Shown here in pieces: positions 36,901 through 47,105 of a stretch of 64,000 bases of DNA. The stretch's first letter is position 1. Every line of letters begins with the position of its first letter. The DNA comes from Catonia carolina. Its lineage: Eukaryota > Arthropoda > Insecta > Hemiptera > Achilidae. The position numbers and the translations under genes are program-made. The stretch is taken from assembly GCA_035578175.1 (NCBI GenBank), contig JAQMRL010000005.1, forward strand, positions 59,687,722 to 59,751,721, read 5' to 3'. The notes under the pieces were generated by a model. The model had not been told where the DNA came from. It did not search any database and saw nothing but the letters and a program-made list of their open reading frames with translations.

Positions 36901-39900
36901 ACATTGGCCTCTAGTTTGGTTTTACATCTACGAATTTGAAATGGCTTTCGGCAGCAGCATGTGCATAGTTATACTATTTTAACTTGAAGGCTGAATGTGT
37001 AAGCTCTGTACTGTGCTACACAAGTACCACCATTACTTTGCATACTGGAATAGAATCTCATCCAGTTATAAATGCCCGGCATCTGAAGACCAGATCATCC
37101 TACAAAATTTATAGAATTTTGTAACCTAAAAAAATTCTATATGAATAAATAGTTGAGTTATTTAACATTAAATACCAAATTTATTATGTCACATATTTAG
37201 GTATGGGATATTTACAGCCCATCTCAGATCCTTTTGAATAACTGCCATTGTCTCTTATAACTTTTTGTTCTAAACTGTTTTATATTCAAAATAAATAATT
37301 TAAGCAAAATTGTACTTTTTAAGTAAAGAGTATGGAACTTATAAGTTGTTTAATAAATTAGCAAGATCTTACCAAAATTTGTCCTTGAAGAGCATGAAAA
37401 AATACAATCACAATTTTTATACATCATATTTTTCACCATACTGTGTGTTTTTGACTGTACTATGCTTTTGTTAAAGCTTTACCCCTGTCCTTAAGGATTG
37501 AATGGAATAGATGGGTGGCTTAAGAGAGATGTGGTGAGCCAGGTAAAAAATAATGCTTGTACTATTGTAGCTGCTGATATCAATCCAGGCGGTATAGTGC
37601 AACTATTAATGAGAATGGCTTAAACATATTGGATCGATGTTATTTATTGACTAGTATGCTACAGCTGACCAGAGATAAGCTTTGGCAAAAGAGTTATTAT
37701 CTTCTCTTCTTCTTTAAGTACCATGCCCGACTATCGGACGTTGGCAATCATATTGGCTACCATCACTTTATTCACTGCAACTCGGAATAGCTCAGTGGAT
37801 GTTTTGTGGTACCACTCACGGAGGTTTCGTAGCCAAGACGTCCTTCTTCGTCCCGGTCCTCTCCCTCCGGCAATTTTACCCTGTATCACAAGATGCAGAA
37901 GGTTATATTTTCCTGGGTGTCTCATCACGTGGCCAAAATATTCGAGCTTGCGTGTTTTTATTGTTCTGATTATTTCTGTGCTCTTTTTCATTCTCTGTAG
38001 GACCTCTTCATTTCTTACTCGGTCCACTCAACTTATTCGGAGAATTCTTCTGTAGACCCACATTTCAAAAGCCTCCAGCCTCCTCATTAAAGTAGTCGTC
38101 AGCGTCCAGCTCTCCGCACCATATAACAAAGCGGAGAATATGTAACAGCGTGTTAATCTGATTTTTAGTTTTAAAGTGATTCCTCTGTCACATAGAATTC
38201 TCTTCAATTTAAAGAAGGCGGTCCTGGCTTTTTCAATACGGATCTTTATTTCCTTACTCATGTCCCATTTGTCGTTGACACTGGCGCCCAGATAAGTGAT
38301 GTTTTCAACTCTTTTTAGCCTTATACCGTATGCGTTGATTTGTACAGGTTGTATTGTTCCCTTGCTAACTACCATAAGTTTGGTTTTTGAAGCGTTGAGC
38401 TTTAGACCATATTTGTCACAAGCTGAGGTTACCCTGTTTACGAGTGTTTGTAATTCCTCTTGGCTTGCCGCAATTAAGACCGTGTCATCCGCGTATCTTA
38501 AATTATTGATGTATCTTCCATTTACTCGAATGCCGCAGTCCACTTCATCCAAGGCCTCCTTGAATATGTAATCAGAGTAGATATTAAAAATTAAAGGAGA
38601 CAGGATGCATCCTTGTCACACTCCCCGTTGTATCTCCACTTCGTCTGATATATTTGGCCAACTCTGATGTTCGCGCGCTGGTGCCAGTAAAGATTCGCGA
38701 TAATTCTCAGGTCCTTGTCGTCAATTCCCACCTGCTGTAGTATTGTGATCATTTCTTCGTGTCTTACCCTATCGAAGGCCTTCTCGAAATCTATAAAACA
38801 CAAAAAGACTGGCTGTTGCACATCTCTGCATCTCTGTACCAAGACCTGAAGACTAAATAATGCTTCTCTGGTTCCGAGGCTGTTACGAAATCCAAATTGT
38901 GTTTCACTTAGCTGAAACACAAGTTATTATCTAGATAACCTATAACTATAGTTTATATTCTTAAAATATTACTATAAAGTAGTGGGAAGTTTCATTAAAA
39001 TCATTAGAGACATTTTTTCAGAGTACTATCTGATTTTAAACTGTTGAATCAAGTAATATTCTCCTTATTCATGTAAATGATCATCAATGCAAAAAAAGTA
39101 AAAATATTGAAATTACTATATTCGTAATTAAAATAATAAATTACTTACCCCCAATAGAAGACCCATTTTTTCAGGTGGTCTTTTACCTCGTGGATAATAT
39201 TTACTAGCGAGCTTAGTTAATGTATCATCATATCCAAATACTAATTCTTCCGCTGTAATTTTTTTGAACGGCTTCATTTTCACGAATCCACCCAGAAATA
39301 TTGACATTCCATATTTCATAAAATGACCTAAATGTTTTGTTGCACTCGTTAACGTCTGAAACAAACAATTTATTATAAAAAAATCGAATGTATTTATATT
39401 TAAACATTTGTGCCAAAGGGATAAAAGAAGGATGATTGCTCGAAAACAATAAATATTATTTTTATTATTTTTTACCAACATTTACAGTAAACCCTCCCTT
39501 ATTTGGGCCTCTGATATCTAAAACCTCTAATATATAGTGAAGTTTTTCAAAAAAATTGTAATTTTAAAAATTCACATTTATGAGCTGACGGAAAAGAATG
39601 TTTTTTTTTGTCGAGCAAAAGTATGAGTATGAGCGTATGGCCTTCAGTAATGCTGCAGAGGGGGTTAAGTCATTGCCTGCAGTCGAAATTCTGTTCATGA
39701 CTTTTTCCTGACTACAGCAGTTCAGTACTTAGTTTTTTTATTAATTTTCACCCAAAAAACAAGTTAAATCATATTTTAAATGAATTTATCTCAAAAATTA
39801 ACCAAAAAAAAGTATTCTTCTATAAAATTAACAATGGAGTCCAAATATGATCGCTCTAAATCTGCATGAAGGTATCCATTTCTTATACATTAAGACAGTG

Positions 39901-41182
39901 TTCACCTATCAACGGGCTGCAGACTTACTTTTTACGCACTGTGAGCTAAAAAGAATAAATTTTTGTATGCAGATTTTATATTCATGTATGATGTAAATTT
40001 TTTTATGTTTAGGCTATTATACATGCTGAGAGCAAATGGTTGTGTCAGCATGATGTATACTCAAGTTTCTCTGAAGAGAGTCGATGCTCGCTGGAGAAGT
40101 TTACGGCCGTGATCAGGTTGAAAGAAACTTGTGATAGTGCTGGACTACAAGATACAAACAAAGTACAACTTTTGTACTGGGGCCTGCAGTAGCTTGAAAC
40201 TTTTGTTTCATTCTATGGCTCAAACCTTTTCAAAATTAACAATTAGTATTAATGATTAGAACAATTAGATTTAGCATGATTGCCTTATCTAAATTTTTAC
40301 AGTTGGTACAATAGGCTTACGTTAAATATTGGTCAAACCATGGCAGTCTCATCAAAATTTTAAACGGGCCTTGATCAAATTTAGTTGATGACCAATGCAT
40401 AAGATGTCCTCTTTCATGTGAAAGTCTTGGAGTCTTTTCTTTTTGATTTTCTATGAATGGGCCAATGTTACCCCTTACGGGCCAAAGTATTTATGAATTA
40501 TGGTTTATGGTACTCAAAACCAAAACTTAACCCTTTATAGGGCAGTTCTACAGGGAAAAATATTCATTTTGTAAAATGTTATATTTTGCTTTGTAGGGAC
40601 ATGAATAATTTATTTCTATGGTACTCAAAACCAAAACTTAATTTGTTTTGTCAAAATGATCAAATTTTTTCCTTGGCCTGCCCTTAAGCACTTATAGTTT
40701 ATCCCACAGAACCGTGCAGCAGATATAAACAGACTACGGGTTGAAAGTCAGTAAAAAGGATGCATAATCATGTTTCACTCTAGCAACATCTTTAGTCAAA
40801 GCAACTGATCACAAAACGGATGTTTTATTATAGGCCTACAGGATGGATTCTTTCTATTGGTACTGCATATGTTATATTTAGTATATGTTTCAATTACTAT
40901 AGCAAGTTTCATCTGACAAGCAAAGAATATTTTTTGTAACGAATGGATTGCGCTAAATTCAATCACAATTTTAATGCATTTATGTGTTGACGTGCTGACA
41001 ATTCTATGGGATATAGTTTAGTAAATTAATTAATGATACTTACTAATAATGGAATGTTTGGTACAGTAATAGGAAGGTCCTTAGGAACAGACATTTCAGG
41101 TACAAAGACTAAGATTTTCTTGTGTTGGTAAGTAACTGTACCATTATCATAAAAGCGTACATTTATTTTCTGCATGTCTTCC
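27651..41182 (-). CDS. Class B scavenger receptor (CD36 family), 3' seven exons
   Basis: Seven exons join in phase: 41182-41044, 39355-39149, 35959-35815, 34704-34456, 31186-31068, 30049-29927, 27956-27651. Together they give ~428 residues out of ~500-550 for the family. CD36 members are two-pass membrane proteins with a large extracellular or lumenal loop that bind lipids, lipoproteins or apoptotic debris. Seen here are the ectodomain blocks VTVPNIPLL, FPPRDLTHSDIVHVYDKDLC, the six conserved loop cysteines (in PCNS, KDLC, KCYC, GEC, SPC), YLSFPHFYQAD, AVEGLTPEREKHETYF, FPVMWLEE and the C-terminal membrane span in APVLTYGLMFTGIIILVSVF. The cytoplasmic tail is ~50 residues, longer than in CD36. 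The N-terminal membrane span and start exons were not found. Sequence style suggests the insect emp/debris-buster side of the family, but I cannot place it firmly. Confidence 0.9.
27957..29333 (-). other. Intron of the CD36-family gene, mixed repeat-like sequence
   Basis: 28040-28740 is less AT-rich and may be an old element, but no family was recognised. An open frame at 28743-29033 (+) is not recognised. Confidence 0.4.
29334..29924. repeat. Imperfect intron duplication flanking an R1 copy
   Basis: 29334-29453 and 29832-29924 align (ATTCAATRGAATT, TAGATTAYTCAAAA, GAAAATTTATAAAA, ATAATTTCATACT). The R1 copy 29455-29832 lies exactly between them. The right copy abuts a CD36-family exon donor. 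Confidence 0.65.
29455..29832 (+). repeat. R1 SINE-like repeat, copy 4
   Basis: It starts GCCCATAACAGGCAG and ends AACCTAAACAACA. It lies in an intron of the CD36-family gene in the opposite direction to the gene. Confidence 0.82.
29927..30049 (-). CDS. CD36-family exon (FPVMWLEE)
   Basis: There are 41 codons, phase 0 at both ends, between tgtctacag and gttagt. It encodes KLGVTIEAKVRVQMNLKV and MIFPVMWLEE, the beta-rich end of the ectodomain. Confidence 0.9.
30470..30863 (+). repeat. R1 SINE-like repeat, copy 5
   Basis: It starts GCCTATAACAGACAGGTGG and ends CTAAACAACA. It lies in the next upstream intron of the same gene. Confidence 0.82.
31068..31186 (-). CDS. CD36-family exon (SFPHFYQAD)
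   Basis: The acceptor is tatttcag and the donor gtaagt. It encodes APVYLSFPHFYQADKELLDA followed by VEGLTPEREKHETYFKIQP, a hallmark CD36 segment. Confidence 0.92.
31187..32661 (-). other. Intron of the CD36-family gene, AT-rich
   Basis: No gene or named repeat was recognised. Confidence 0.5.
32675..34304 (-). mobile_element. 5'-truncated non-LTR retrotransposon with 13-bp TSD, in an intron
   Basis: TGTGTATGTTTAT is repeated exactly at 32662-32674 and 34305-34317. On the - strand the element ends in (GAA)n-like GGAAGAAGAAGAAGA. It carries RT sequences, but the 5' end (endonuclease) is missing. Confidence 0.88.
32737..34293 (-). pseudogene. LINE reverse transcriptase, one or two frame breaks
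   Basis: 34293-33334 is open for 319 codons and holds the RT core in order: NRKATGLDGLNSELFKY, PDEWRIAEVISLFKKGD, YRGISLLNTCYKLYGKII, EQAGFRGGRSCTDN, FIDYEKAFDRV, GVRQGCCVSQTLFNIYIDD and the catalytic LFADDQV. The reading then shifts (after about 33330) into 33312-32989, with KLSVQKTKTM, FKYLGCDI and SLLYGSETW. It shifts again into 32979-32737, which ends PVGRRDVGRPRKRW. So it is nearly complete from the RT on, but broken. It resembles insect LINEs whose proteins end in GRPxxRW. The exact clade is not decided. Confidence 0.85.
34456..34704 (-). CDS. CD36-family exon (cysteine-rich loop)
   Basis: The acceptor is tttttag and the donor gtaagt. It encodes SLFPPRDLTHSDIVHVYDKD and the CYC, GEC and SPC cysteines that form the family disulfides. 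The LINE insertion 32675-34304 lies in the intron just downstream in transcript sense. Confidence 0.92.
34705..35520 (-). other. Intron of the CD36-family gene
   Basis: 35215-35410 is less AT-rich than the rest. No family was recognised. Confidence 0.45.
35533..35808 (+). mobile_element. Short retroposon inserted at an exon donor, 12-bp TSD
   Basis: AATTACCTTCAG occurs at 35521-35532 and at 35809-35820. The inserted 276 bp ends in a poly(A) run at 35801-35810 on the + strand. A GTCCCTGTTCAAACTC stretch at 35693 resembles a B-box. The right duplicate is the living splice donor of the CD36-family exon (read on the - strand CTGAAG/GTAATT). Confidence 0.75.
35815..35959 (-). CDS. CD36-family exon (NGTLEEV...NEQPC)
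   Basis: 48 codons plus one base encode NGTLEEVHTMYTGHAGMENF and LPYWNEQPCNSIKASE. The donor is GAAG/gtaatt. A retroposon has inserted right behind this donor (35533-35808). The acceptor tttttaaag is weak in pyrimidines close to the AG. Confidence 0.88.
36072..36186 (+). repeat. Imperfect direct repeat, ~70-bp period
   Basis: GGCTTGCGTCACCCTCAATA at 36073 and GGCTTGCGTCATTCTCAATA at 36144 are both followed by CCTAATTTTAATC. Confidence 0.7.
36187..36390. mobile_element. Foldback MITE rich in small palindromes
   Basis: Ends GGACCGTACACGATCATTAA and (other strand) GCTCCGTACACGGTCATTAT are inverted. The interior repeats AATGACATTATTACTGACCG-like blocks in both orientations. Confidence 0.6.
36602..36801. 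mobile_element. 200-bp MITE with 17-bp perfect TIRs
   Basis: AATCATAACGCGTAGTC at 36602-36618 and GACTACGCGTTATGATT at 36785-36801 are exact inverted repeats. Inside, AGTCTG/CAGACT extends the pairing. The CpG-bearing ends stand out in AT-rich sequence. No coding capacity; it lies in an intron of the CD36-family gene. Confidence 0.8.
37703..38921 (-). mobile_element. 5'-truncated non-LTR retrotransposon with 11-bp TSD, in an intron
   Basis: AGTTATTATCT is repeated exactly at 37692-37702 and 38922-38932. The - strand element ends AAAGAAGAAGAGA. The truncation point falls within the RT domain. Confidence 0.88.
37731..38920 (-). pseudogene. LINE reverse transcriptase C-terminal half
   Basis: 38920-38591 encodes QFGFRNSLGTREALF and FIDFEKAFDRV. 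After a frame break at about 38600, 38552-38028 is open with DEVDCGIRVNGRYINNLRYA and the catalytic YADDTVL. It also holds KLNASKTKLM, ITYLGASV and SALLYGAESWTL. A stop or frame change at ~38028 separates DRVRNEEVLQRM, KLEYFGHVMRHP and GGRGPGRRRTSWLRNLREW. This layout (YADD, then FGHVMR, then GPGRRR) is typical of RTE/BovB- or CR1-neighbour insect LINEs. It is the same family as the relic at 130-688. Confidence 0.85.
38933..41043 (-). other. Introns of the CD36-family gene, AT-rich
   Basis: Apart from the exon 39149-39355 there is CAGTAAACCCTCCCTTATTT at 39485, a pogo-type end without a partner. There is also a direct repeat ATGGTACTCAAAACCAAAAC at 40508 and 40619. Confidence 0.5.
39149..39355 (-). 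CDS. CD36-family exon (KPFKKITAEELVFGYDD)
   Basis: 69 codons, phase 0, lie between ttgtttcag and gtaagt. It encodes TLTSATKHLGHFMKYGMSIF and KITAEELVFGYDDTLTKLAS, where the family has the T-x-x-E-x-x-x-G-Y-x-D block. Confidence 0.9.
41044..41182 (-). CDS. CD36-family exon (first recognised)
   Basis: Acceptor gttttcag, donor gtaagt. It encodes EDMQKINVRFYDNGTVTYQH and PEMSVPKDLPITVPNIPLL, as follows the G-P-Y-x-Y block in CD36 proteins. It begins with one base of a split codon, so at least one more 5' exon must exist. Confidence 0.88.
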
Positions 41183-41810
41183 CTGAAAACAAAAAAAGAA
41201 AACATTTCTATTAAATTATTTTAAAAATAACCTCTGTATATATTAAACAAATATTTGTATATACCATTTTACCACAAGTAAAAGTTTATCCTGTTCATTA
41301 TTTTGTCAGCTTTGTTATTGGCATTTGATTTTTCCATTTCATAATTCGAGGCCATTATGACAAATAACACTATCAACAGAAATTAGATTTGTGAGATAAA
41401 TGTCCTACGTATGCAGATAGATAAAGGTGCATCTACTGTCAATTGATTGCAACTTTATAACAACTACATAATAATATTCAACAATAATTTCATGTACAAT
41501 GTACTAGAGGTAATAAGGACAATATTGATCAGAAGTTGTTTTTTCACTTCCCTGAAAATTGAGGGTTTTGTAAAATTTACGAAACCTAAAAAAATTTACA
41601 AAATAAAAAACAGCACTATTTATAGTGTTGTTTCATATTAATCCCTGGAATTGATCCATTATGAACTAATGACATGGTGTGTTGTAGGAACAAATACTTT
41701 GTGTCAGTTCCCTTCAAGTTGATACTTTGTGTCAGATGTCTAATATTATTTATTAGATATTTCATAGTCAAAAAGAAAAATGACTAAAATGTACCAAACT
41801 TATTTAAGAA
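41183..41810. other. AT-rich stretch, probably intronic
   Basis: If further CD36-family exons lie to the right, this is intron. No coding signal was seen. Confidence 0.4.
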
Positions 41811-42752
41811 ATGGAAAAAGAAACAGTCAGACTGCAGGGTCGTCTGTCTACCCCATTTAAGGTTACAAAAGGACTTCGTCAGGGATGCTGTCTCTCTCCT
41901 ACTTTGTTTAAGATTTATATGAATGAAGTTTTGAAAGAGTGGAAGGCAAAATGTGCTAATATGGGTATCGACATCGATGGAGAATATTTGTATACCCTTC
42001 TATTTGCAGATGATCAAGTAGTAATAGCGAATGACGAGTTCGATATTGAATATATGATGAGGAAACTGACAGAGGTTCTTGAGAAATGGGGCTTAAAAGT
42101 TAACTATTCAAAGACGAAGTATTTACCGATTGGAGTTGTTGGACGAGATCTGCATATAGGGGGGCATAGGATAGAGGTATGTGAAGAATATAAGTATCTG
42201 GGTGTGGTGTTGAGTAAAGAAGGAAACAGCCAACGGGAGATAGTAAATAGAGTGACTCAGGGAAAAGTAGTTACAGGAATGCTGAATTCAGTTTTGTGGT
42301 CAAAGGATATCCGGACAGAAACAAAGTGTAGAATTGGAAGAGCGATACAACAAAGCGTTCTTACATATGGTGCGGAAACGTGGGAGCTAACTGAGAGAAG
42401 TAGACGAAGGATTGCGGCTGCACAGATGGACTTCTGGAGACGAAGTTGTCGTGTTTCGAGGATGGACCATATACGAAATGAAACAATCTGGCAGAGAGTA
42501 GGAAAACCAAGTAGGGTATTGGATGAAATTGGGAAAAAGGTATTGTTTTGGTATGGGCACTTGAGAAGGATGAGTGAGGGCAGATGGCCCAATAGGATAT
42601 GGAATTGGACCCCAACAGAGAGAAGGAAAAGAGGCCGTCCAACGAGACGGTGGATGGAGGAGGTGATGGAAGCAATGAGCAAGAGAGATCTGCAGGAGGG
42701 TGATTGGCTGGATCGGGAGGCTTGGCGATTGAAATGCGAAAGACGGCTTTAA
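41811..42752 (+). CDS. LINE reverse transcriptase C-terminal half, intact frame
   Basis: 313 codons. The ATG and the first ~6 residues are host flanking sequence read by chance; the element itself enters at 41828 in RT motif about 4. It contains GLRQGCCLSPTLFKIYMNEV, the catalytic LLFADDQVVI, then LKVNYSKTKYL, YKYLGVVLSKEG, VLTYGAETWELTE, MDFWRRSCRVSRMDHIRN, WYGHLRRMSEGRWPNRIW and KRGRPTRRWMEEV. Without the RT N-terminus and endonuclease it cannot act alone. The lack of stops over 940 bp, with the long poly(A), shows that the insertion is recent. Confidence 0.88.
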   Translation: MEKETVRLQGRLSTPFKVTKGLRQGCCLSPTLFKIYMNEVLKEWKAKCANMGIDIDGEYLYTLLFADDQVVIANDEFDIEYMMRKLTEVLEKWGLKVNYSKTKYLPIGVVGRDLHIGGHRIEVCEEYKYLGVVLSKEGNSQREIVNRVTQGKVVTGMLNSVLWSKDIRTETKCRIGRAIQQSVLTYGAETWELTERSRRRIAAAQMDFWRRSCRVSRMDHIRNETIWQRVGKPSRVLDEIGKKVLFWYGHLRRMSEGRWPNRIWNWTPTERRKRGRPTRRWMEEVMEAMSKRDLQEGDWLDREAWRLKCERRL

Positions 42753-42790
42753 TTGCTGTAGAAATTCGCAAAAAAAAAAAAAAAAAAAAA
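41828..42790 (+). mobile_element. Young 5'-truncated LINE with poly(A) and 13-bp TSD
   Basis: AAAAAGAAACAGT lies at 41815-41827 and again at the end of the poly(A) run (42786-42798). The poly(A) at 42770-42790 is uninterrupted. The retained ORF is intact to its stop. Confidence 0.9.
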
Positions 42791-42830
42791 GAAACAGTAC
42801 AAGAAAAAAAAGAAAAAGATAAGAGTCTGC

Positions 42831-45460
42831 TAAATTAATGTCATTTATTGATTGGTGTAAAATGAACCCATCTACACTCTGAGTTACTAACAAGTGAATC
42901 AGTCATTTCAGAAAGCCTATTAGCCATAATTTTATATTGTTTCTTTAGTTCATTTTAGAACTAACTAAATGTAATCACACCATCCGTACAAAAATCACAA
43001 AAGTCTGGCTTTCCTTAAGTAATATATAACACTAAGAAAAGGCTTATCTTAAGGATATAAAGTGTTTACTTCTAATTAAAAAATGAAAGTGGAAGTTCTT
43101 TTGAAGCTCTACGTTCTAGTGGAAGAGGCCATACGTAGATTCTATGGAAAAATGTATAACTACTGTTATGACAACGACATGAAAAGCCCTGAAAATCAAC
43201 ATTTTTCTTTCTTAAAGTTAAGAATTTCAATTTTTATTATTGCAAAAAGCTGTTTTAAGTCATTATGCAAACTACTAAAATAAATAAATGAATTAGTACT
43301 ATTGTACAGCACAATTTTCTTCTGGTCTAACATCGTAAGTAAACATTTTACTCCAATTTATTTCAGAAACACTGTAAGTTTAAATTTTCAATTTTTTTAA
43401 ACAAGTGGCTTGTCTTTAAAAAGACAAAAGTATATTTTATATTAACAGGGACAGCCCTCTGAACAATTTATATTTTTTAATTGAAACATAATAAATTACA
43501 AGTTTTAAAATTTTTCAAAAAAATAAGTTTTTTTGACTTATGGGCTTAATGTGATGACCGATTCAAGTGCTCTACTGCTTGTTTATGGTATTTTGGTTAA
43601 TCAATTATTGTGATTTTTGCCTATAATTGTCTACTTTATAACATTTTATTTAATTACTATAATGTTTTAACACACTTTGTGTTTTATAAAACCCTTTGAG
43701 GCTAACAATAAGAATGTTTTTAGTGCAGACATAGTTATTAATAATTATGTATTACATCTGGTTTACAATTTAAAAATATGACATGGTTTTCCTGGTTATT
43801 GACCTCATCTTACTACTTATTTGAAAAAATATATATTTGACATAATTTGTTAATTTTTTAAATGTATTTTCCTTATTGAGTTTATTTTATGTAGTTTACT
43901 CATGTTATTTTTTTAGTACGGTAGAGAATACAGTAATAAAAAAAATTCTGTAAAGTGTAAGGCATAATTACATGTCAGCAATATTAAAATTTATGCAAGT
44001 TCAATGAAAACATATTTTCATGAGCAATACAAATTTCTTTTACGAATTTAAAATTCTTTATTATTAATGTCTTGATAAATCTGATGCCTTATTTATTGCA
44101 AAATTGCATTTTTACTGTTTTTTTAATTTAAGAATGTAAAAGAAACTGGTTTAACATAATAGTACAAATTATTTTGTTTTAAAAATTAAACTAGTAATCA
44201 CGCCTGCGCATAGCATGTGCTTATGCACGTGAATACTACTTGTTAACGTAGAGTTTAGATTGCAACTCCTGAATGGTAACAGTCTATTGAAAAAAGTGTC
44301 AATATTTATAGTTTAAAAAACAAACATAATGTAAAAGCAAATACAGATGTGGATGTTGTTATTAATAACTAACATATCCTACTCACTGTGGTTCATGGCA
44401 AACTAAACTTAAAGCATTTAAATTCTCACATAACATTACAAATTGAAAGTACAAAATTACACTATACAAATAAAACCAATAATTACTGAAAACAGGAATA
44501 TTGTTGTGATCGATATGAATTACCAGTGGAATGGGAGAAATAACTAAATTTGTGTTACAAGAAAAGTAGGTTAAATCTATTTCTTAAAAAAAATGATACA
44601 CTCTCTTTGTTTTGAGAAAACTTTCTATGCAGAAATTGAATGTGATATTATATCTTTGTATAAAAATTGAATTGGTTATTAAAAACAAAAATGGAGACCA
44701 TACACATGGCAACCACTGATGCAATGGGAAGATTACATCAAGAGAGTAATGGAATTAAACTGAACAGTGCTAAAAATATAAATAATTGAATCAGAAAATA
44801 ATGAATCTAACTTAGTGTTAATATTTAAACTTATTAGTTTTTATGTTTTTAATTCCAATATGGAATCTCCTTTTAAAGAATCTTCTGGATGTAGTTAATA
44901 AACAAATTAGTTTTTTGTTAGCTTTTTAAGGAGATCCATGGAAAATAAATGCAATTAGATGATTTATAAAAACCTTGAAAAATTAACTGACATTTTTAAA
45001 CTCATTGTGTTAATTAAAAAAAACAATAAATTCTAAATTTAATTAATTAAAAATGATCATTCTATAAAATTAATTAAATCTCATCATTCAGTTATACATT
45101 ATTAATTTACTACTTTATATAAAAAGAAAAGGACGTAGAACGCTTCCTTGAAAGAATCGTTAGATGATTTTTTTATTATTTAATTAAACTTTGGTCATTT
45201 ATCATTTATATACTCATCATGATATATTAATGTACTTTTTACATAGAAATATCATGAAGATTTCCTAAAATTTATCATGAAAATATTAAAATAAACAACA
45301 ATAGAGTTTATAGTAAAATAAAATAAAAATGAAAAATTAAAATAACGTTATAAGTAAACATAGAAATTTTTTTTCAGGTTGTTTCATGAGGATTGTGGAG
45401 TCAAAAAATTTAAGTTTTCTTCTGAATTTAATCATTATAATCATATTTACTTTATTTATT
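42831..45460. other. AT-rich stretch, no gene recognised
   Basis: Only short chance ORFs were seen. 44848-44925 resembles fragments at 26995-27060 and 29212-29290 (GGAATCTCCTTT, TCTTCTGGATGTAG). Confidence 0.45.
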
Positions 45461-45464
45461 TTGG

Positions 45465-45590
45465 CTGGCTGGGGTCCCGGGTTTGATTCCCAGTCAGGAC
45501 TGGTATTTCTTCATCACTCATTTTCATCTATCAGCCTTCTCATCGTGTGCATAGCGGTAATTCCAAAACAGTCGAACATTAAAAAAAGTT
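45465..45590 (+). repeat. SINE3 repeat, copy 1
   Basis: CCCGGGTTTGATTCCCAGTC is a B-box. It is followed by CACTCATTTTCATCTATCA, shared with the reverse copy at 46940-47105. The A-box part is replaced by AT-rich sequence. Confidence 0.6.
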
Positions 45591-45885
45591 AATTTCCAAG
45601 TTTCTCTCTATTGTTGAACCATCTCTCCTCCATTGCTCTCTTGGCATTGCATCTTTCTCTCAATTCATGCACAAGTGAACTTATCTATTCCACTTTTGGT
45701 CTACTCCTTCACTTTTGGTATTTTTCCTTCCACCTCCAAGAACAGCCTATCCTCTTCCATCATATTACTAATTATATCATATCAATAAATCTATATATCA
45801 TATCATATTACTAATTACTATAATATATCCAAACCATCATAATGTTTTCTGTTCAAAAATGCTTGTCAATTTAATAGAATTAACC

Positions 45886-46157
45886 CACTGGGTTGGTCTA
45901 GATGTAACGTGAGTCACTTGTTTAACAGCTGATTTTCAGAGACAAAGGTTCCCGGTTCAAATGCTAGTAAACAAATGCTAGTACAAATTTGAATACTAGA
46001 CAGTGGTTACCGTTTACTTTGATAGTTGGAGTTCAATTAACTTTACTCTCTCAGGAATGCTCGGCCTGAGTCGGTACAACCCTACACCTCATTTACACAT
46101 CATACACATCATCATTGGGTCATCTCATTGGGTCATTTGGTTGCTTATTGTTCTTAA
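45886..46157 (+). repeat. SINE2 repeat, copy 3
   Basis: GGGTTGGTCTAGATGTAACG (A-box) and CCCGGTTCAAATGC (B-box) make the tRNA-like head clearest here. The body CTCTCTCAGGAATGCTCGGC and ATTGGGTCATTTGGTTGC is shared with the other copies. Confidence 0.75.
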
Positions 46158-46739
46158 ATGGAACAGATTCGAACGTACACACATTAGGGATAAAAGAAAA
46201 TTTAGGAGAATTCATTTTATTGAACAAAACTTCTAGATTTTAGATCTTGGGGAAGGCTACGATTTTGGTGAATTTAAGTGATCAAGTATAAAAATTATGA
46301 CATCTACGTTAAGTCTACAAAAGTGTATGTTATAAATTATAATGTAAGAATTCATGAAGTAGATCTAAAAAAAACATTTAGGGAATTTTCTTAGAATTTA
46401 TCCTGCAAAAGGTGTATCTACTAAGCTGAGCAAACTAGTGGGAGATTAAGTGAAAATCCCAAAGAAGCACTTAGTTGGTAAAAAGGTTTTTGTAGGGGAT
46501 TGGGTCATCTTGTTGATCTGGTTATGGATAAGTCTTGCATGCTGCTCTGTGAAACAGGCAGGGGCAAGCAAGGCAACCCCCCAGGCCTCACGCTGGCAAA
46601 AATTTAAAGATTACAAGTATTATAACAGTAGAAAACATCAAAAAAGTGGAAATCAGCATTATACAGTGACAAAGTGTTTATCATTTTAATTTTATCTATT
46701 TGTAATTTTACTGACACTTGAATAATGAATTAATTTTAA

Positions 46740-46939
46740 TTGTCGCGCGCAGCTTCGGACTGGAGTGGACACCTGGCAGATTGTGTTACTACACCGGGCT
46801 TAAGAGCCCTGCGTCCAACATTTGCCCTGGGCCCGGCAACTGTTAGGGCCAGTGCTGCCTTGGAAGTAGCTCTTTCTCATGATAGCCTTGGGATAGGGTT
46901 AATAACCCACCTGGAGTGAATTACTAAAGCCATTTAGAG
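46740..46939. other. GC-richer block, unassigned
   Basis: This block begins TGTCGCGCGCAGC and abuts SINE3 copy 2. It may be part of the same insertion. Confidence 0.35.
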
Positions 46940-47105
46940 TAAAAAATAATTTTTTTATGTTGTTTTGCCCATGAACTCTAAAATACCCATGAATGACAAT
47001 GAAGTGTGATAGATGAAAATGAGTAGTGAATAAATGACTGGGAATTTAACTCGAGACCCCTGGTGTAGAAACCAGTTTGCACTGACCACTACACCATGGG
47101 GCGGC
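46940..47105 (-). repeat. SINE3 repeat, copy 2
   Basis: Read on the - strand: GCCGCCCCATGGTGTAGTGG, TCTCGAGTTAAATTCCCAGT, then CATTTTCATCTATCACAC. It has a tRNA-like A-box and B-box ~35 bp apart. Confidence 0.7.

Noticed and set aside
42257..42893. Long - strand frames opposite the LINE ORF
   Set aside because: They are antisense shadows of the RT frame at 41811-42752.
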